Below, one piece after another: positions 17,677 through 27,802 of a DNA stretch of 64,000 bases (positions are counted from its first letter, which is position 1; every line of letters begins with the position of its first letter). Source of the DNA: Flavobacteriia bacterium. GTDB taxonomy: Bacteria; Bacteroidota; Bacteroidia; Flavobacteriales_D; Crocinitomicaceae. Position numbers and translations under genes: made by a program. The stretch spans positions 156,369 to 220,368 of the forward strand of contig CANFUT010000001.1 of the NCBI GenBank assembly GCA_947450325.1, written 5' to 3'. The notes below the pieces were generated by a model that was not told where the DNA came from, did no database searches, and worked only from the letters and a program-made list of their open reading frames with translations.

Positions 17677-18585
17677 ATGCGAATATTTCTTTTATTTTCT
17701 TTTGTAATCGTTCAACAATGTTGCAGTTTTGCTCAAGTTGAAAAGTTTATTCCAATGCGGAGTAAAATACCACCTTACGACGATTCGATCGTTAAACTTC
17801 CCAACCAAGAGTATGAATTACAATACTATAAAGAGAATCAAGTTCCAATAAAATTAAAAGATAATTTAGTCAGCTTAACTTGTTATTTTGATTACAAAAG
17901 CAAGAATTTTGCCGTTGATTCGATTCAAAATCTGAAAAATTGGGTCAAACAGTTTACTGGAAAGAAGAATTTTAGTCTCAGTTTAGTTGCTTACACTGAT
18001 ACCATTGGATCGACTAAATCCAACTATGAGTTAGCAAAAAACAGATTGAATTCAATCGAAAATTTGCTAAAAACGAACGCTATAAAAATAGAAAAACGAT
18101 TTATTATAGGAGAAAATTATCCCCCATTCTACGGTTACAATCATCGTAAATATAGAAAAGTATCTGTTTTTATTGAGTTTGATAATGAGGATGTTGTCAA
18201 TCCCGAACTTGTGGGAAGAATGGAAGTTTTTGCTGCAGCTACGCCTGAAATTCCAATTAGCTTAAACATTCAATTTGTTGGAGATCAAGCTGTGTATTTA
18301 AATGAATCGTCCATTCTCGAAGTGATCACTTTACTCGAATTTCTGAAAAAAAATCCCAATAAAAAAGCATTTATTCGTGGTCACGTGTGTTGTGCAAATG
18401 ATGTTGAACTTTCAATACAAAGAGCTTTTGCAGTTTACAATGATTTGCTTCTTGAAGGCATTGACGCATCAAGAATTTCTTACCAAGGTTTTGGAAACTC
18501 TCTGCCAATTTCACCAGAATTAGATGAACAAACGCGTCAATTAAATCGCCGCGTTGATGTAATATTTTCAGACATCAAGCAATAG
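17677..18585 (+). CDS. Exported protein with two OmpA-like domains
   Basis: About 302 residues with a signal peptide (MRIFLLFSFVIVQQCCSFAQ). Residues about 60-175 look like a diverged OmpA/MotB-type peptidoglycan-binding fold (LVAYTDTIGSTKSNYELAKNR, VSVFIEF). Residues about 195-302 are a second, clearer copy (FVGDQAVYLNESS, RGHVCC, LSIQRAFAVYNDLL, SRISYQGFGNSLP, NRRVDVIF). Such domains anchor proteins to peptidoglycan non-covalently; no membrane barrel is present. The ATG at 17677 gives the best signal peptide, and one at 17644 is possible. It ends 1 nt from the convergent DUF5723 gene. Confidence 0.82.
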   Translation: MRIFLLFSFVIVQQCCSFAQVEKFIPMRSKIPPYDDSIVKLPNQEYELQYYKENQVPIKLKDNLVSLTCYFDYKSKNFAVDSIQNLKNWVKQFTGKKNFSLSLVAYTDTIGSTKSNYELAKNRLNSIENLLKTNAIKIEKRFIIGENYPPFYGYNHRKYRKVSVFIEFDNEDVVNPELVGRMEVFAAATPEIPISLNIQFVGDQAVYLNESSILEVITLLEFLKKNPNKKAFIRGHVCCANDVELSIQRAFAVYNDLLLEGIDASRISYQGFGNSLPISPELDEQTRQLNRRVDVIFSDIKQ

Positions 18586-18586
18586 T

Positions 18587-19951
18587 TTACTCAAATTTGG
18601 CTTTGGCTTCTTTGTCCTTATTTGGCCCTATCAAAATGTTAAAGCCAGTACTTAAATGTGCATTTTTAGCGCCTTGTGGTGCCATGAAAGCCAAAATATT
18701 ATCTGAAATAACGTACCATTGAATTGGTCCTCCTTTGATAGAAAATCCTAAACCAATATTGGCAAATGAACGCGCATAAGCAGAATAATTTACACTTGCT
18801 GCAAACCAATTATTCACTTTCAGGTTTCCAGAAAGTATCAAACCAGGTCGATAATGTTTTTTGATAATCTCATTGTATAAAGTCGCACCGAAAGCAAAAC
18901 TTTTTGACATTTGATAAGTTGATCCTACATAAAATCTAGTGTAAAGGCCTGAAATATATGAATCTGATTTTTGGTAGCCATCAAAGACTTTCGTCAAAGT
19001 ATCGGTAATAGCGTCCACAAAAGAATAGGTACTGTCATTCAAATATTGGTTTAAATCTACTCCTTCGAACTTAAAATTGACATCATTTGAAACAAAATTT
19101 GCATTTTGTGTATTCCATTTGATAGCGCCCAAATCAAGTAAACTCGCACTGAAAGCAAATTTTTCATTCAATTGATAAGTAGCACCTAAATCAACCGCCA
19201 TTCCAAAATTTTTGAAATTTAAAATACTTTTAAACGGATTGTAAGTTGCTGTATTCGTTTCATAAAAAGGTTTTATTCCTGACGTATTTACTTGCGCAGC
19301 ACCATCAATTGTCAAATCAAAAGTAGTTGGATCTGTTGTGATTCCTAATCTACTTTTTCGTGTATCGACATTCGCAATTCCTGACAATAATTTGAGTCTA
19401 CCTCCTAGTGTTAGTTTGCTGTTTATCTTTCTGTTGTAACCAAATGCATATTCAATATATGAATTCAAATTGAAACCCAAACCATCTAAAGAAGCGCGCT
19501 TTCCAAGCAATGATTTTCCATTTCCTTCGATCGCAAATCTGAATAAATCACTTGGGTACGTAAAATTTGAAACCAAATGGTTGGTCAATGAAAAACTGAA
19601 ATAGTTGTCTTTCGCATTGAATCCAAAAGCAAAAAGTTCATTGTGCATTTCCGCAGTCAAAAAATTAAGCTTCGCCATTTTGTTCAAGGCATTGTTTGGA
19701 TTCAACACCAAAGAATCATCGCTTGCTCTTGTTTGAAGTAAGTCATTCAATTTGAATCCACTATTTGATACCCCAAAACTCTGATAAGCAATTGGCAAGC
19801 TCAAATAAAACTTGGCTTTGGTCTTAAAAGCTGGATTCAAATAGTGCGCTTGTGCAGTTTCATTTAAACCATAAAGCGTGAAATTTTTCTGTGCAATGAG
19901 TTTACTAGAACCCAATAATACAAGGAGAAAAAATAGATATTTTAAATTCAT
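18587..19951 (-). CDS. DUF5723 family outer-membrane protein
   Basis: The 454-residue product has a signal peptide (about 1-20, ending KLIAQKN) and a beta-barrel-like pattern of alternating residues. Typical DUF5723 features are the N-terminal NETAQAHYLNPAF, repeated ELFAFGFNAKDNYFSFSLTNHL-like strands (shorter parts of which recur), and the late SVNYSAYARSFANIGLGFS. The function is unknown; members are Bacteroidota outer-membrane proteins. It follows the lipoprotein gene by 40 nt and they probably form an operon, suggesting they act together at the outer membrane. Confidence 0.8.
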   Translation of the reverse strand: MNLKYLFFLLVLLGSSKLIAQKNFTLYGLNETAQAHYLNPAFKTKAKFYLSLPIAYQSFGVSNSGFKLNDLLQTRASDDSLVLNPNNALNKMAKLNFLTAEMHNELFAFGFNAKDNYFSFSLTNHLVSNFTYPSDLFRFAIEGNGKSLLGKRASLDGLGFNLNSYIEYAFGYNRKINSKLTLGGRLKLLSGIANVDTRKSRLGITTDPTTFDLTIDGAAQVNTSGIKPFYETNTATYNPFKSILNFKNFGMAVDLGATYQLNEKFAFSASLLDLGAIKWNTQNANFVSNDVNFKFEGVDLNQYLNDSTYSFVDAITDTLTKVFDGYQKSDSYISGLYTRFYVGSTYQMSKSFAFGATLYNEIIKKHYRPGLILSGNLKVNNWFAASVNYSAYARSFANIGLGFSIKGGPIQWYVISDNILAFMAPQGAKNAHLSTGFNILIGPNKDKEAKAKFE

Positions 19952-19991
19952 CTGAAATCTTTATCAATATTAATACTTTATCTAAACCGAC

Positions 19992-21611
19992 TTACAATCC
20001 AACTTTTCCTTGAATTTGCATTCCCAATTTCAATCCCAATTTATAGGAATCATAGAATTTTACGATTTGTCCATTGGTTCCATCCAATGTTTGTGCAACT
20101 CCGTTTATCAGTACATATTTTACTTGATTCAACTGACTTATTTGAAGCGTATTTAAAGTTGCATCTGTGATTTTCAAAGTGTTTTGATTTACTTTTCCAC
20201 CATTGTCTACCAATGCGGATTGCACGACAGCTTCAGGGGAATTGAAAATTGTGAATAACGGATTGTAATTTTGATCTAGAAAAATAAGTTGCGTCTTAAA
20301 ATCGACCGGAAATCCATTGTCAACGTTGATCCGAAACATGACAGATTCGATAACCGAAACATCTTCATTGAAGTTAAACGGAACGGTATCTTTCAACTCA
20401 AATCCATAAGCCAAACCTTCCAAAGGCAATTCTACTTCAGTACGAACTTTAAATTTTGAATCTGCCTCAATGAAATTTAAGTTTGCAGTTTGTCCGCTAG
20501 GATTGGATTGTGCTGTAGCTGCAAAATAAAAATACTTTGGAACTGGCGTAATCACTGTGGATAAATTGGGTGTATTTGTGGTATTCAATTCCAAAGTAGA
20601 AGTTGCCGTTTGTCCCATTATTGCAGGAGCATTAACTTCAAAAACACTTGGAAAACTTGATAAAGGAAATTCTTGACCAGTAGCTACATTGATTGTTTTT
20701 ATTTCTGAAAAATTAATTCTTGAGGGAAATCCAAATGAATTTTCCACGATGAATTTCACTTTTGGATTAACCAATTCAAAATAACCAGTTGATGCCGTTT
20801 CAAAGATTTTCATCAAAATGGTATCATTTGAAATCCCCAAATTTTGTTGACCAAAATAACCTTGAACGTTTTCAAATGCTAAGTTAGATAGATTGAAATC
20901 AATTTGAATATTTTCATTTCCAACAACCGGTTGACCAGTTCCCGTAATGTTTGTTTGACAATTAACTTTAAAAGTATTGACCGTTGTATTGCCTAAAGTA
21001 AAATCTCCAACCACATTCGTTAAATCAATTGAAGTCGAACCTGTTTGAGGAATTCCGCCTGTATAAGTTAAGTTGATGGTTCTTGAAATGGGAACATTAT
21101 TCAGTTTCAAATCAGGAAAAGTCAACACAGCAGTTATATCATGTTGTAAGTTGGTTGTAACTGTCAAATTTAAGGTTCCATTACTAAAATCTACCGTATA
21201 AATTTCAACGCCAGCGTTTGTATTGAAGACAATATTATTTGAATTATTGGTACTAATCGTTCCGCTTAATGCTGGCAAAGTAACCAAATTCAGGTCTGTG
21301 AGTGAAAGTACAGTCTGCGAATTTTGATCGTTTAATTGAACTATCGACTGTGCATCATAAGAAACTACTTCGCCCTTATAAACCAATGCGATTGCTCCAG
21401 TAGTATTATCAATCACTACAATATCGCTAGAATCCTGTCTAGCCAAAATATCATACACTCCAAAATTGGCATGCGCTAGAGGAATTGCTAAATTTGGATT
21501 CCAGGCATTTTGAGCCAATTTGTCAAACTCCAACTTTTTACATGCTGGAAAAATTCCAACAACAAGTAAAATGAGCGCTAAAAATTTGATGTTTTTTTTC
21601 AGTGAATTCAT
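19992..21611 (-). CDS. Lipoprotein of unknown function, partner of DUF5723 gene
   Basis: The 539-residue product starts at ATG 21611 (a TTG at 21617 is less likely). It has a lipoprotein signal with lipobox GIFPAC about residue 25, followed by KKLEFDK. The mature protein is Thr-, Asn- and Val-rich and seems all-beta: short strands such as TINLTYTGGIPQTGSTSI suggest repeated sandwich domains. No enzyme motif is seen. It is transcribed ahead of the DUF5723 gene. Confidence 0.75.
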   Translation of the reverse strand: MNSLKKNIKFLALILLVVGIFPACKKLEFDKLAQNAWNPNLAIPLAHANFGVYDILARQDSSDIVVIDNTTGAIALVYKGEVVSYDAQSIVQLNDQNSQTVLSLTDLNLVTLPALSGTISTNNSNNIVFNTNAGVEIYTVDFSNGTLNLTVTTNLQHDITAVLTFPDLKLNNVPISRTINLTYTGGIPQTGSTSIDLTNVVGDFTLGNTTVNTFKVNCQTNITGTGQPVVGNENIQIDFNLSNLAFENVQGYFGQQNLGISNDTILMKIFETASTGYFELVNPKVKFIVENSFGFPSRINFSEIKTINVATGQEFPLSSFPSVFEVNAPAIMGQTATSTLELNTTNTPNLSTVITPVPKYFYFAATAQSNPSGQTANLNFIEADSKFKVRTEVELPLEGLAYGFELKDTVPFNFNEDVSVIESVMFRINVDNGFPVDFKTQLIFLDQNYNPLFTIFNSPEAVVQSALVDNGGKVNQNTLKITDATLNTLQISQLNQVKYVLINGVAQTLDGTNGQIVKFYDSYKLGLKLGMQIQGKVGL

Positions 21612-21801
21612 ATACAACCTATTGATTTAAAACTGCCTGTTGTAAATATAACAATCTAAATCTAGAATAGCAAAATTTTCTCCCATAGATCAAAATAACA
21701 TTTCAAATTGAATTAACTGAAAATCAAAATTCGGATCTATTTTTCCTAAAAATTGCAATTTTCTTCGTAATTTTCCGTTCTTTTTTGGAATCATCTAAAA
21801 T

Positions 21802-22623
21802 ATGAAATTTAAATTAATCATACTATCACTTTTGTCTGTTATGCAGGTTTTTGCGCAGCGCCAGAATTTTAGATCCAAGTCTGAGATTGGTGTGATGGGT
21901 GGAGGTGCATATTATATTGGTGATTTAAATCAATATAATCATTTCAAAAATTCAAATCTATCTTTAGGGTTGGTTTACAAATACAATGTAAATACACGGT
22001 TGGCTTTTCGTGCGAACGCGATGTTTGGAACTGTTGAAGGAAGTGACAATCAAGCGTCAAATCCTGTAATTGTCAACCGAAATTTATCCTTTTCTTCAAC
22101 GATATATGAATTTGCTGCAGGTGTTGAGTTCAGCTATTTGCCTTTTCAAATCGGTAATTCTCGCTATTTTGGAACTGCTTATTTATTGACTGAAATCGGC
22201 ATTTTTCAAATGAATCCGACAGCGAATTTCAATGGAGACAAAATCGATTTACAATCTTTGGGCACTGAAGGTCAAGGAACAAGTCTTTCATCAGAAGCTC
22301 CATACAAAAAAACACAATTGACAATTCCGCTTGGAGTTGGTTGCAAATTTGCCATCGGTGGACGAGTAACTTTGAGTTTAGAATATGGAATTCGCAAAAC
22401 CTTTACAGATTATTTAGATGATGTGCATGCCAACAGATATGTGAATGCAGATGATTTAGCTGCCATCAATGGTCCGCTTTCTGCTGCACTTTCAAATCGT
22501 AGTTTGGATGGATCAGCATATGGAAAAAGAGGAAATGCTACTACCAAAGACTGGTATGTTTTCTATGGAGCGATGTTCAGTATTCGACTTGGGGGACCAA
22601 GAAAATGCAACATGCCGAGATAA
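21802..22623 (+). CDS. DUF6089 family outer-membrane beta-barrel protein
   Basis: The 273-residue product has a signal peptide (1-18, ending VFAQ) and a compact beta-barrel pattern: SEIGVMGGGAYYIGDLNQY near the N-terminus, aromatic strands ending in Y or F, and a late stretch RVTLSLEYGIRKTFTDYLDDV. This matches the DUF6089 family, common next to bamA or nadK in Bacteroidota. It is monocistronic, with an unusual Gly-Gly-Pro-Arg-Lys C-terminus. The role is unknown, probably structural in the outer membrane. Confidence 0.82.
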   Translation: MKFKLIILSLLSVMQVFAQRQNFRSKSEIGVMGGGAYYIGDLNQYNHFKNSNLSLGLVYKYNVNTRLAFRANAMFGTVEGSDNQASNPVIVNRNLSFSSTIYEFAAGVEFSYLPFQIGNSRYFGTAYLLTEIGIFQMNPTANFNGDKIDLQSLGTEGQGTSLSSEAPYKKTQLTIPLGVGCKFAIGGRVTLSLEYGIRKTFTDYLDDVHANRYVNADDLAAINGPLSAALSNRSLDGSAYGKRGNATTKDWYVFYGAMFSIRLGGPRKCNMPR

Positions 22624-22626
22624 TAA

Positions 22627-23211
22627 TTATTGCTGTTGAAGCATCAATTTTGCAACATATTTTCCAATAATATCAAACTCTAAATTCACTAAATCATTTA
22701 CTTTCAACTGATGAAAATTGGTATGTTCGAAAGTAAAAGGAATAATGCAAACAGAGAAAGATTTAGACATTGAATCAACAACTGTCAAACTCACGCCATT
22801 AATAGTTACTGATCCTTTCTCTACAGTTACTTGATCTGTCAAATATTCAAAAGTAAATTTCCAACTTCCATTTTGATCTTCAATCGCAACACATTTCGCA
22901 ATTGTATCTACATGTCCTTGAACGATATGACCATCCAAACGACCATTCATTTGCATGCATCTTTCTAAATTTACTTTTGTTCCAACATTCCAAGAACCTA
23001 AATTCGTTTTGTTCAGCGTTTCTTGAATGGCTGTCACTGTGTATAAATCTCCTTGAATATCAACGACTGTCAAACAAGTACCATTATGTGCTACACTTTG
23101 ATCGATTTTTAACTCTGAAGTAAAAGGTGAAAATAAAGTAAAATTTATATTTTCTTGTTCTTGTTCAATTTGACGGATTTCTCCAAGTTGTTCGATTATT
23201 CCTGTAAACAT
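22627..23211 (-). CDS. ribE: Riboflavin synthase, alpha subunit
   Basis: Makes riboflavin from two 6,7-dimethyl-8-ribityllumazine molecules. The 194 residues contain two lumazine-binding repeats. The start MFTGIIEQLGEI is the family signature, SVAHNGTCLTVVDI is in the first repeat and GSVTINGVSLTVVDS in the second, and the linker has GRLDGHIVQGHVDT. It stands apart from the other rib genes and ends 3 nt from the convergent DUF6089 gene. Confidence 0.95.
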   Translation of the reverse strand: MFTGIIEQLGEIRQIEQEQENINFTLFSPFTSELKIDQSVAHNGTCLTVVDIQGDLYTVTAIQETLNKTNLGSWNVGTKVNLERCMQMNGRLDGHIVQGHVDTIAKCVAIEDQNGSWKFTFEYLTDQVTVEKGSVTINGVSLTVVDSMSKSFSVCIIPFTFEHTNFHQLKVNDLVNLEFDIIGKYVAKLMLQQQ

Positions 23212-23295
23212 AATTGTGCTTTAAATTAACCTAAAATGGTCTTCAAATTTCGGAATTCTATCTGATTTAATAATATAAAAGATGAATCCTTTCGA

Positions 23296-25692
23296 TTATT
23301 TTATCAAAACGACATGGCCGGTAATCGTTTCCTCTATGGCTCCGGTTGTAACATATTCTATCTTGTACACATAAACTCCATCCTGCACTCGAAAGCCTTT
23401 GTATGTGCCATCCCAGGCAAAATCTAATTCATCAGATTCGAAAATCAATTCACCCCAACGATTGTAAATTTTAACGTTCAATTTCGCAATGTTTACCGTA
23501 CTCGCTGAAAAATAATTATTTGAACGATTTCCATCAGGTGTAAATGCATTGGGAACATAAATATAATACTCAGGCAAAATTATAATTGGTTTACTAACAG
23601 TATCTTTACAGCCCAATTGATTAGTAGCAATCAATGTTACGGTATAAGTTCCTGGAACTTGGTATGTATTGTTTGGATGCACCATCGTGGAACTATTTCC
23701 ATCACCAAATGTCCAAAAATAAGTAACTCCGCCTGAAGTTAAATTTTGAAAAGTAACAGGCAGACCATCAAAAAGTGTGTGACTTGAGATCGCAAAATCT
23801 GCATTAGGTCGGATTACTTCAACAACTGCTGTACCTTCGACTGTAAATGTTTGACATTCATCTGAAACTGAAACATCATACAATGTAGTTTCTGTTGGTT
23901 TCACCCATATTCCATCAGTTGTTGCCCCATTTATTGCCCAATGATAATAATATTGACCATAACCGCCAGTAGCAGTAACCGAAACATAAGCAGAATCTCC
24001 AGGACAAATTAATTGAGAAGGCGACATGGTCAAAATTAGTGGTGCACTTGTAATAGTATAAACCACTTGCTCATTCGTAGTATTTCCACATTGATCGGTA
24101 ATTAGTACATTATAAGTTGTAGAACTTGACGGCAAGACATCTTGTGTTGAAGCAGTACCTAAATTCGTTGTTCCAGCCGACCATTGATAAGTATAAATGC
24201 CTGACCCACCTGTTGCTGTAACCGATAATGTTGCCGGAATATATGGACAAATTTCAGTAATATCTGAAGATGAAGTCGCAGTTAATGGCAAAAATACTGG
24301 AACATTCACTGTTCCAGATCCAACAGCAGTCTGAAGTAAACAATTGTCGGTTACAGAAACCGTATAAGTCTGTGTACTCGTTGGATTTACGAAAATACTA
24401 CTTGTTGTTTCTCCTGTGTTCCAAGCATATACGTAAGGTCCTACTCCACCAGTGGCATTGGCGATAACTTCAATTGGATTTCCTGGGCAAATCACATCAC
24501 TTGTTACTACAGTTACCTGAACTGGTGCAATATCATTAATTTTCAAATTGATTGTTTGATTCGCATTTCCACCACAAGGATCAGGAATTGCAAAAACAAG
24601 GTTTACTGTTTCTATTCCTTCAGCTACTCCATCTGCTAATGCATTGAAAGTAAATGAAACCGAAGTTTGTCCTGCAGGAAAAGTGATAGAACTTGGAATC
24701 GTTGAATAATCAACTCCAGCAGTTGCTGTTCCTGTTACGGCAATTGGAATGGTTAATGGAACTGTCAAATTATTACTTCCTCTCGTCAAAGTTACGGTTG
24801 TAGAAACACAACCTTCAGCCATCATTGTTGGGTCATTGAAAGCATCGTACGACATTGTATAATCAACTGATACAGGCACTTTGGAAGTTAAACTATTTGC
24901 TTGTAAAAATATTCCTGAATCAAAAATTCCATCTCCCACATCAGCAATAGCGATCGCTAAATGATAAGTTTGTCCACATTGAACTTTTGCTACAGCTTCT
25001 AGGGGTTTTGTAAAACCATCGTATTGAATGTAAGTATTACTTGCATTGTACGGACTATTTGATCCAGTTCCGTTATATTTATAATACGCACAGTTCGCGC
25101 AATTCGCAACGTATGTCCCAGTTGATTCAGAGCCATCATTCACATTATTGATGGCGACAATTGTGTTATTGGGTAACCTCGCCATGTTTTGAATTCCTCC
25201 AGGAATTCCTGGTCCAGAAATAAAGAAAGCAAAAACATCATTGAAGGTAGAATTTACATATTCTCGATATTCTTCAGATCCAAAAACATAGCTGAACCTT
25301 ACGGTATCCGAATATGGAATAAAATCAAATTCTAAAACGGCCGCATTAAATGTGGAAGTACCATTCACTAGATTCGTTAGTCTAAAATATCCAGGAGCAT
25401 TGTTGTCAATCCCAGCATTTGTAGAATTGTTTGGTCCGTGAGGTCCATCTCCATTATTCAAAACAGTACCTGTTGTAAGTACAATCCCTTCTGGAATTTG
25501 TAAATTTGTTCCTGCTGCTGAAAAATATCCGATTGCTTGTTGTGAACCAGAATAGCTTATATTCGAAACTGTTACTCCCGGTCCGAGCAATACATTTTGC
25601 ACCAAACCATTTGGAGTTTGGGATGTATTGGTCACCAATTGACTAAAAGCCAAAAACGGAAACAAAAAAGCTATAGAAATAAGTAATTTCAT
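23296..25692 (-). CDS. Large adhesin-like protein, choice-of-anchor L and T9SS type B (gliding motility-associated) C-terminus
   Basis: About 798 residues. Order: signal peptide (1-18); choice-of-anchor L domain (about 30-260) with LEFDFIPYSDTVRFSYVFGSEEY and AFFISGPGIPG; a Calx-beta-like segment (about 290-390, TATAGVDYSTIPSSITFPAG); three Ig-like or SprB-type repeats (about 395-650) with ICPG and GGVGPYVYAW patterns; a PKD domain (about 650-710) with YFWTFGDGNSS; and the CTD (about 715-798) with NAFTPDGN, KIYNRWGELIFES, DGTYKGFRVQDGVYVY. The last is the type B signal for T9SS export. A surface adhesin or gliding-related role is likely. Start is ATG 25692. Confidence 0.88.
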   Translation of the reverse strand: MKLLISIAFLFPFLAFSQLVTNTSQTPNGLVQNVLLGPGVTVSNISYSGSQQAIGYFSAAGTNLQIPEGIVLTTGTVLNNGDGPHGPNNSTNAGIDNNAPGYFRLTNLVNGTSTFNAAVLEFDFIPYSDTVRFSYVFGSEEYREYVNSTFNDVFAFFISGPGIPGGIQNMARLPNNTIVAINNVNDGSESTGTYVANCANCAYYKYNGTGSNSPYNASNTYIQYDGFTKPLEAVAKVQCGQTYHLAIAIADVGDGIFDSGIFLQANSLTSKVPVSVDYTMSYDAFNDPTMMAEGCVSTTVTLTRGSNNLTVPLTIPIAVTGTATAGVDYSTIPSSITFPAGQTSVSFTFNALADGVAEGIETVNLVFAIPDPCGGNANQTINLKINDIAPVQVTVVTSDVICPGNPIEVIANATGGVGPYVYAWNTGETTSSIFVNPTSTQTYTVSVTDNCLLQTAVGSGTVNVPVFLPLTATSSSDITEICPYIPATLSVTATGGSGIYTYQWSAGTTNLGTASTQDVLPSSSTTYNVLITDQCGNTTNEQVVYTITSAPLILTMSPSQLICPGDSAYVSVTATGGYGQYYYHWAINGATTDGIWVKPTETTLYDVSVSDECQTFTVEGTAVVEVIRPNADFAISSHTLFDGLPVTFQNLTSGGVTYFWTFGDGNSSTMVHPNNTYQVPGTYTVTLIATNQLGCKDTVSKPIIILPEYYIYVPNAFTPDGNRSNNYFSASTVNIAKLNVKIYNRWGELIFESDELDFAWDGTYKGFRVQDGVYVYKIEYVTTGAIEETITGHVVLIK

Positions 25693-25833
25693 CAACAACT
25701 ATAACGATTGAAAGCCCTGAATAGTTGCGAAATTGCGACTAAAAAAAATCATTCAATGATTAAAAGGTACAAGTTACTGATTATACTGAAAATGGGACTT
25801 GATTTTATCAGTAATTTAACAAAATATAAGTTT

Positions 25834-27681
25834 CTATTCCATTCCTTGCATCGCGCAAAGATTGTAATACATTCCTCTTTTTTCAATTAATTCATCGTGA
25901 GATCCTTGCTCTACTATTTGACCTTTTTGTAATACAACAATAATGTCTGCATTTCTAATCGTACTCAAACGATGTGCGATAACCAAAGAAGTGCGATCTT
26001 TCATCAATTTTTCTAGAGCTTCTTGCACCAATTTTTCTGATTCAGTATCCAAGGCCGAAGTCGCTTCATCTAAAATCAACAAAGGTGAATTTTTCAATAC
26101 AGCTCTTGCAATACTGATTCTTTGTTTCTGTCCACCAGAAAGTTTATTACCACGCTCACCAATATTGGTATTGTAGCCTTCATCTAAACGAATGATAAAT
26201 TCATGCGCATTAGCTACTCGAGCAGCATTTTCAATGTCTTGATCTGAAACATGAGGCATCCCAAAAGCAATGTTATTTCGAACAGAATCGTTGAATAAAA
26301 TTGACTCTTGCGTTACCATTCCAATTTGATCTCGTAAATCAACAATTGAAGCACTTTTTATTGGTGTAGAGTCAAATAAAATTTCACCTTCCACCGTGTC
26401 GTAAAACCTTGGTAACAAATCGGCGATGGTTGATTTTCCACTTCCAGACTCTCCAACTAAAGCAACTGTTTTTCCTGCAGGAATAAATAGATTAATGTTC
26501 TTCAAAACCATAGTATCACGGTATTTGAATGAAATATTTTTGTAGGTAATTCCTTTTGTCAATTCGCCTAATTTGATCGGATTTTCAGTTTCATAAATGT
26601 GTTCGTCTGCATCTAATATTTCATTGATTCTATCTTGCGATGCTTTTGCTTTATTTAAATTGGCCACACTGGTTGCAATACCTTGAATTGGTCGTAATAA
26701 TTGAGAAAACACGATGATAAAACCAAGAAATTTTTCACCTGTCATTCCTGAAGAGTTTTTAGCATCCAAAATCATTGAACCACCAAACCAAACAATCCCC
26801 AACATTACAGAGGAACCCAAAAATTCATTTAAAGGCGGAGATAAATCTCTTTTTCTAAAAGCCTTCGTAATTAATTGCTGATGTCTTAAATTAATTGTTT
26901 TGAATGAACCTAAAACATATGGTATGGCATTGAAAGCCTTGATAATCCTAATTCCACCTAAATTTTCTTCCATCGAAGAAAACAAAATTCCCATTTGCGC
27001 TTGACCTTCTTTGGCTGTCTTCTTCAAACTTTTTCCGATTCTTGAAATTACGAACGCTGAAATCGGTAACAGTAAAAATGAAATAATGGTCAATTTAGGA
27101 CTCCAATAAAGCAAGGCTATCAAGTTGATTATGATGGCAATTGGTTCCCTGAAAATCAACTCAAGTACACTGACAACTGCAATTTCAATTTCACCGACAT
27201 CATTGTTCATTCGCGCCATCAAATCGCCTTTTTTCTCTTCAGAATAGAAAGCCAAAGGCAAATTCATCGCTTTTTCAAACATCTTGTCACGCAAATCACG
27301 CACAACTGCCATGCGCAAATGTGATTGATGATAAATCGCTAAATACCTGAACAAATTTTTCAGAAAAAAGGCAAAAAGCACTGAAATGCAAACCATTAGA
27401 AGGGCATTTTTGGGACTCTCAACCACCATTGTTTTCATAAAATACTGGTAATAATCAGAGCAGTATTCGAAAAATTTGATAAATCCTCCATTGTATAATG
27501 GCTCAATAATTTTTTCTGGATGAAGGATTTCATCTTTTGGAAAAATCAATTGAAGGAATGGAATGAAAAGAACCAGAGAAACTAGGTTAAAAATCACAAA
27601 CAACAAGTTGAAAATGATGACTAAGATTGCCTTTAACTTGTACGAAAAAGTCAATCGATATATTTCTAAAAGTGATTTCAT
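25834..27681 (-). CDS. ABC transporter, fused permease and ATPase (MsbA-like exporter)
   Basis: The 615-residue half-transporter has an N-terminal membrane domain (about 15-345) with six helices and a nucleotide-binding domain (about 365-605). In the latter Walker A GESGSGKST, the signature LSGGQKQRISIARA, Walker B LLILDEATSALD and the H-loop IAHRLST are all intact. It probably acts as a homodimer flipping lipid A or other lipids. No lipid A gene is adjacent; the assignment to MsbA is by overall type only. A TAACTTTG box stands 8 nt before the ATG. Confidence 0.88.
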   Translation of the reverse strand: MKSLLEIYRLTFSYKLKAILVIIFNLLFVIFNLVSLVLFIPFLQLIFPKDEILHPEKIIEPLYNGGFIKFFEYCSDYYQYFMKTMVVESPKNALLMVCISVLFAFFLKNLFRYLAIYHQSHLRMAVVRDLRDKMFEKAMNLPLAFYSEEKKGDLMARMNNDVGEIEIAVVSVLELIFREPIAIIINLIALLYWSPKLTIISFLLLPISAFVISRIGKSLKKTAKEGQAQMGILFSSMEENLGGIRIIKAFNAIPYVLGSFKTINLRHQQLITKAFRKRDLSPPLNEFLGSSVMLGIVWFGGSMILDAKNSSGMTGEKFLGFIIVFSQLLRPIQGIATSVANLNKAKASQDRINEILDADEHIYETENPIKLGELTKGITYKNISFKYRDTMVLKNINLFIPAGKTVALVGESGSGKSTIADLLPRFYDTVEGEILFDSTPIKSASIVDLRDQIGMVTQESILFNDSVRNNIAFGMPHVSDQDIENAARVANAHEFIIRLDEGYNTNIGERGNKLSGGQKQRISIARAVLKNSPLLILDEATSALDTESEKLVQEALEKLMKDRTSLVIAHRLSTIRNADIIVVLQKGQIVEQGSHDELIEKRGMYYNLCAMQGME

Positions 27682-27689
27682 ATTGAATA

Positions 27690-27697
27690 CAAAGTTA
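27690..27697 (-). promoter_or_regulatory. -7 promoter box of the MsbA-like gene
   Basis: TAACTTTG on the minus strand exactly fits TAnnTTTG and ends 8 nt before the ATG at 27681, implying a leader of a few bases only. Confidence 0.45.
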
Positions 27698-27790
27698 AGT
27701 TAATTCTTAGTATTTGAAAATTTGTAATCAAAAGAGCATTTGAAATTGATTTAGAAAATAATAATTGATAAGATTTTCCCTCATTTTTAG

Positions 27791-27798
27791 TAAATTTG
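27791..27798 (+). promoter_or_regulatory. -7 promoter box of rbfA, leaderless arrangement
   Basis: TAAATTTG fits TAnnTTTG exactly and is followed by 4 nt (CAAC) and the rbfA ATG at 27803. The expected transcription start falls at or beside the start codon. A TTG about 23 nt upstream of the box could serve as the -33 element. Confidence 0.5.
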
Positions 27799-27802
27799 CA
27801 AC

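Noticed and set aside
22627..23211. FMN riboswitch for ribE
   Set aside because: No conserved FMN-aptamer core or stem pattern in the upstream 84 nt.
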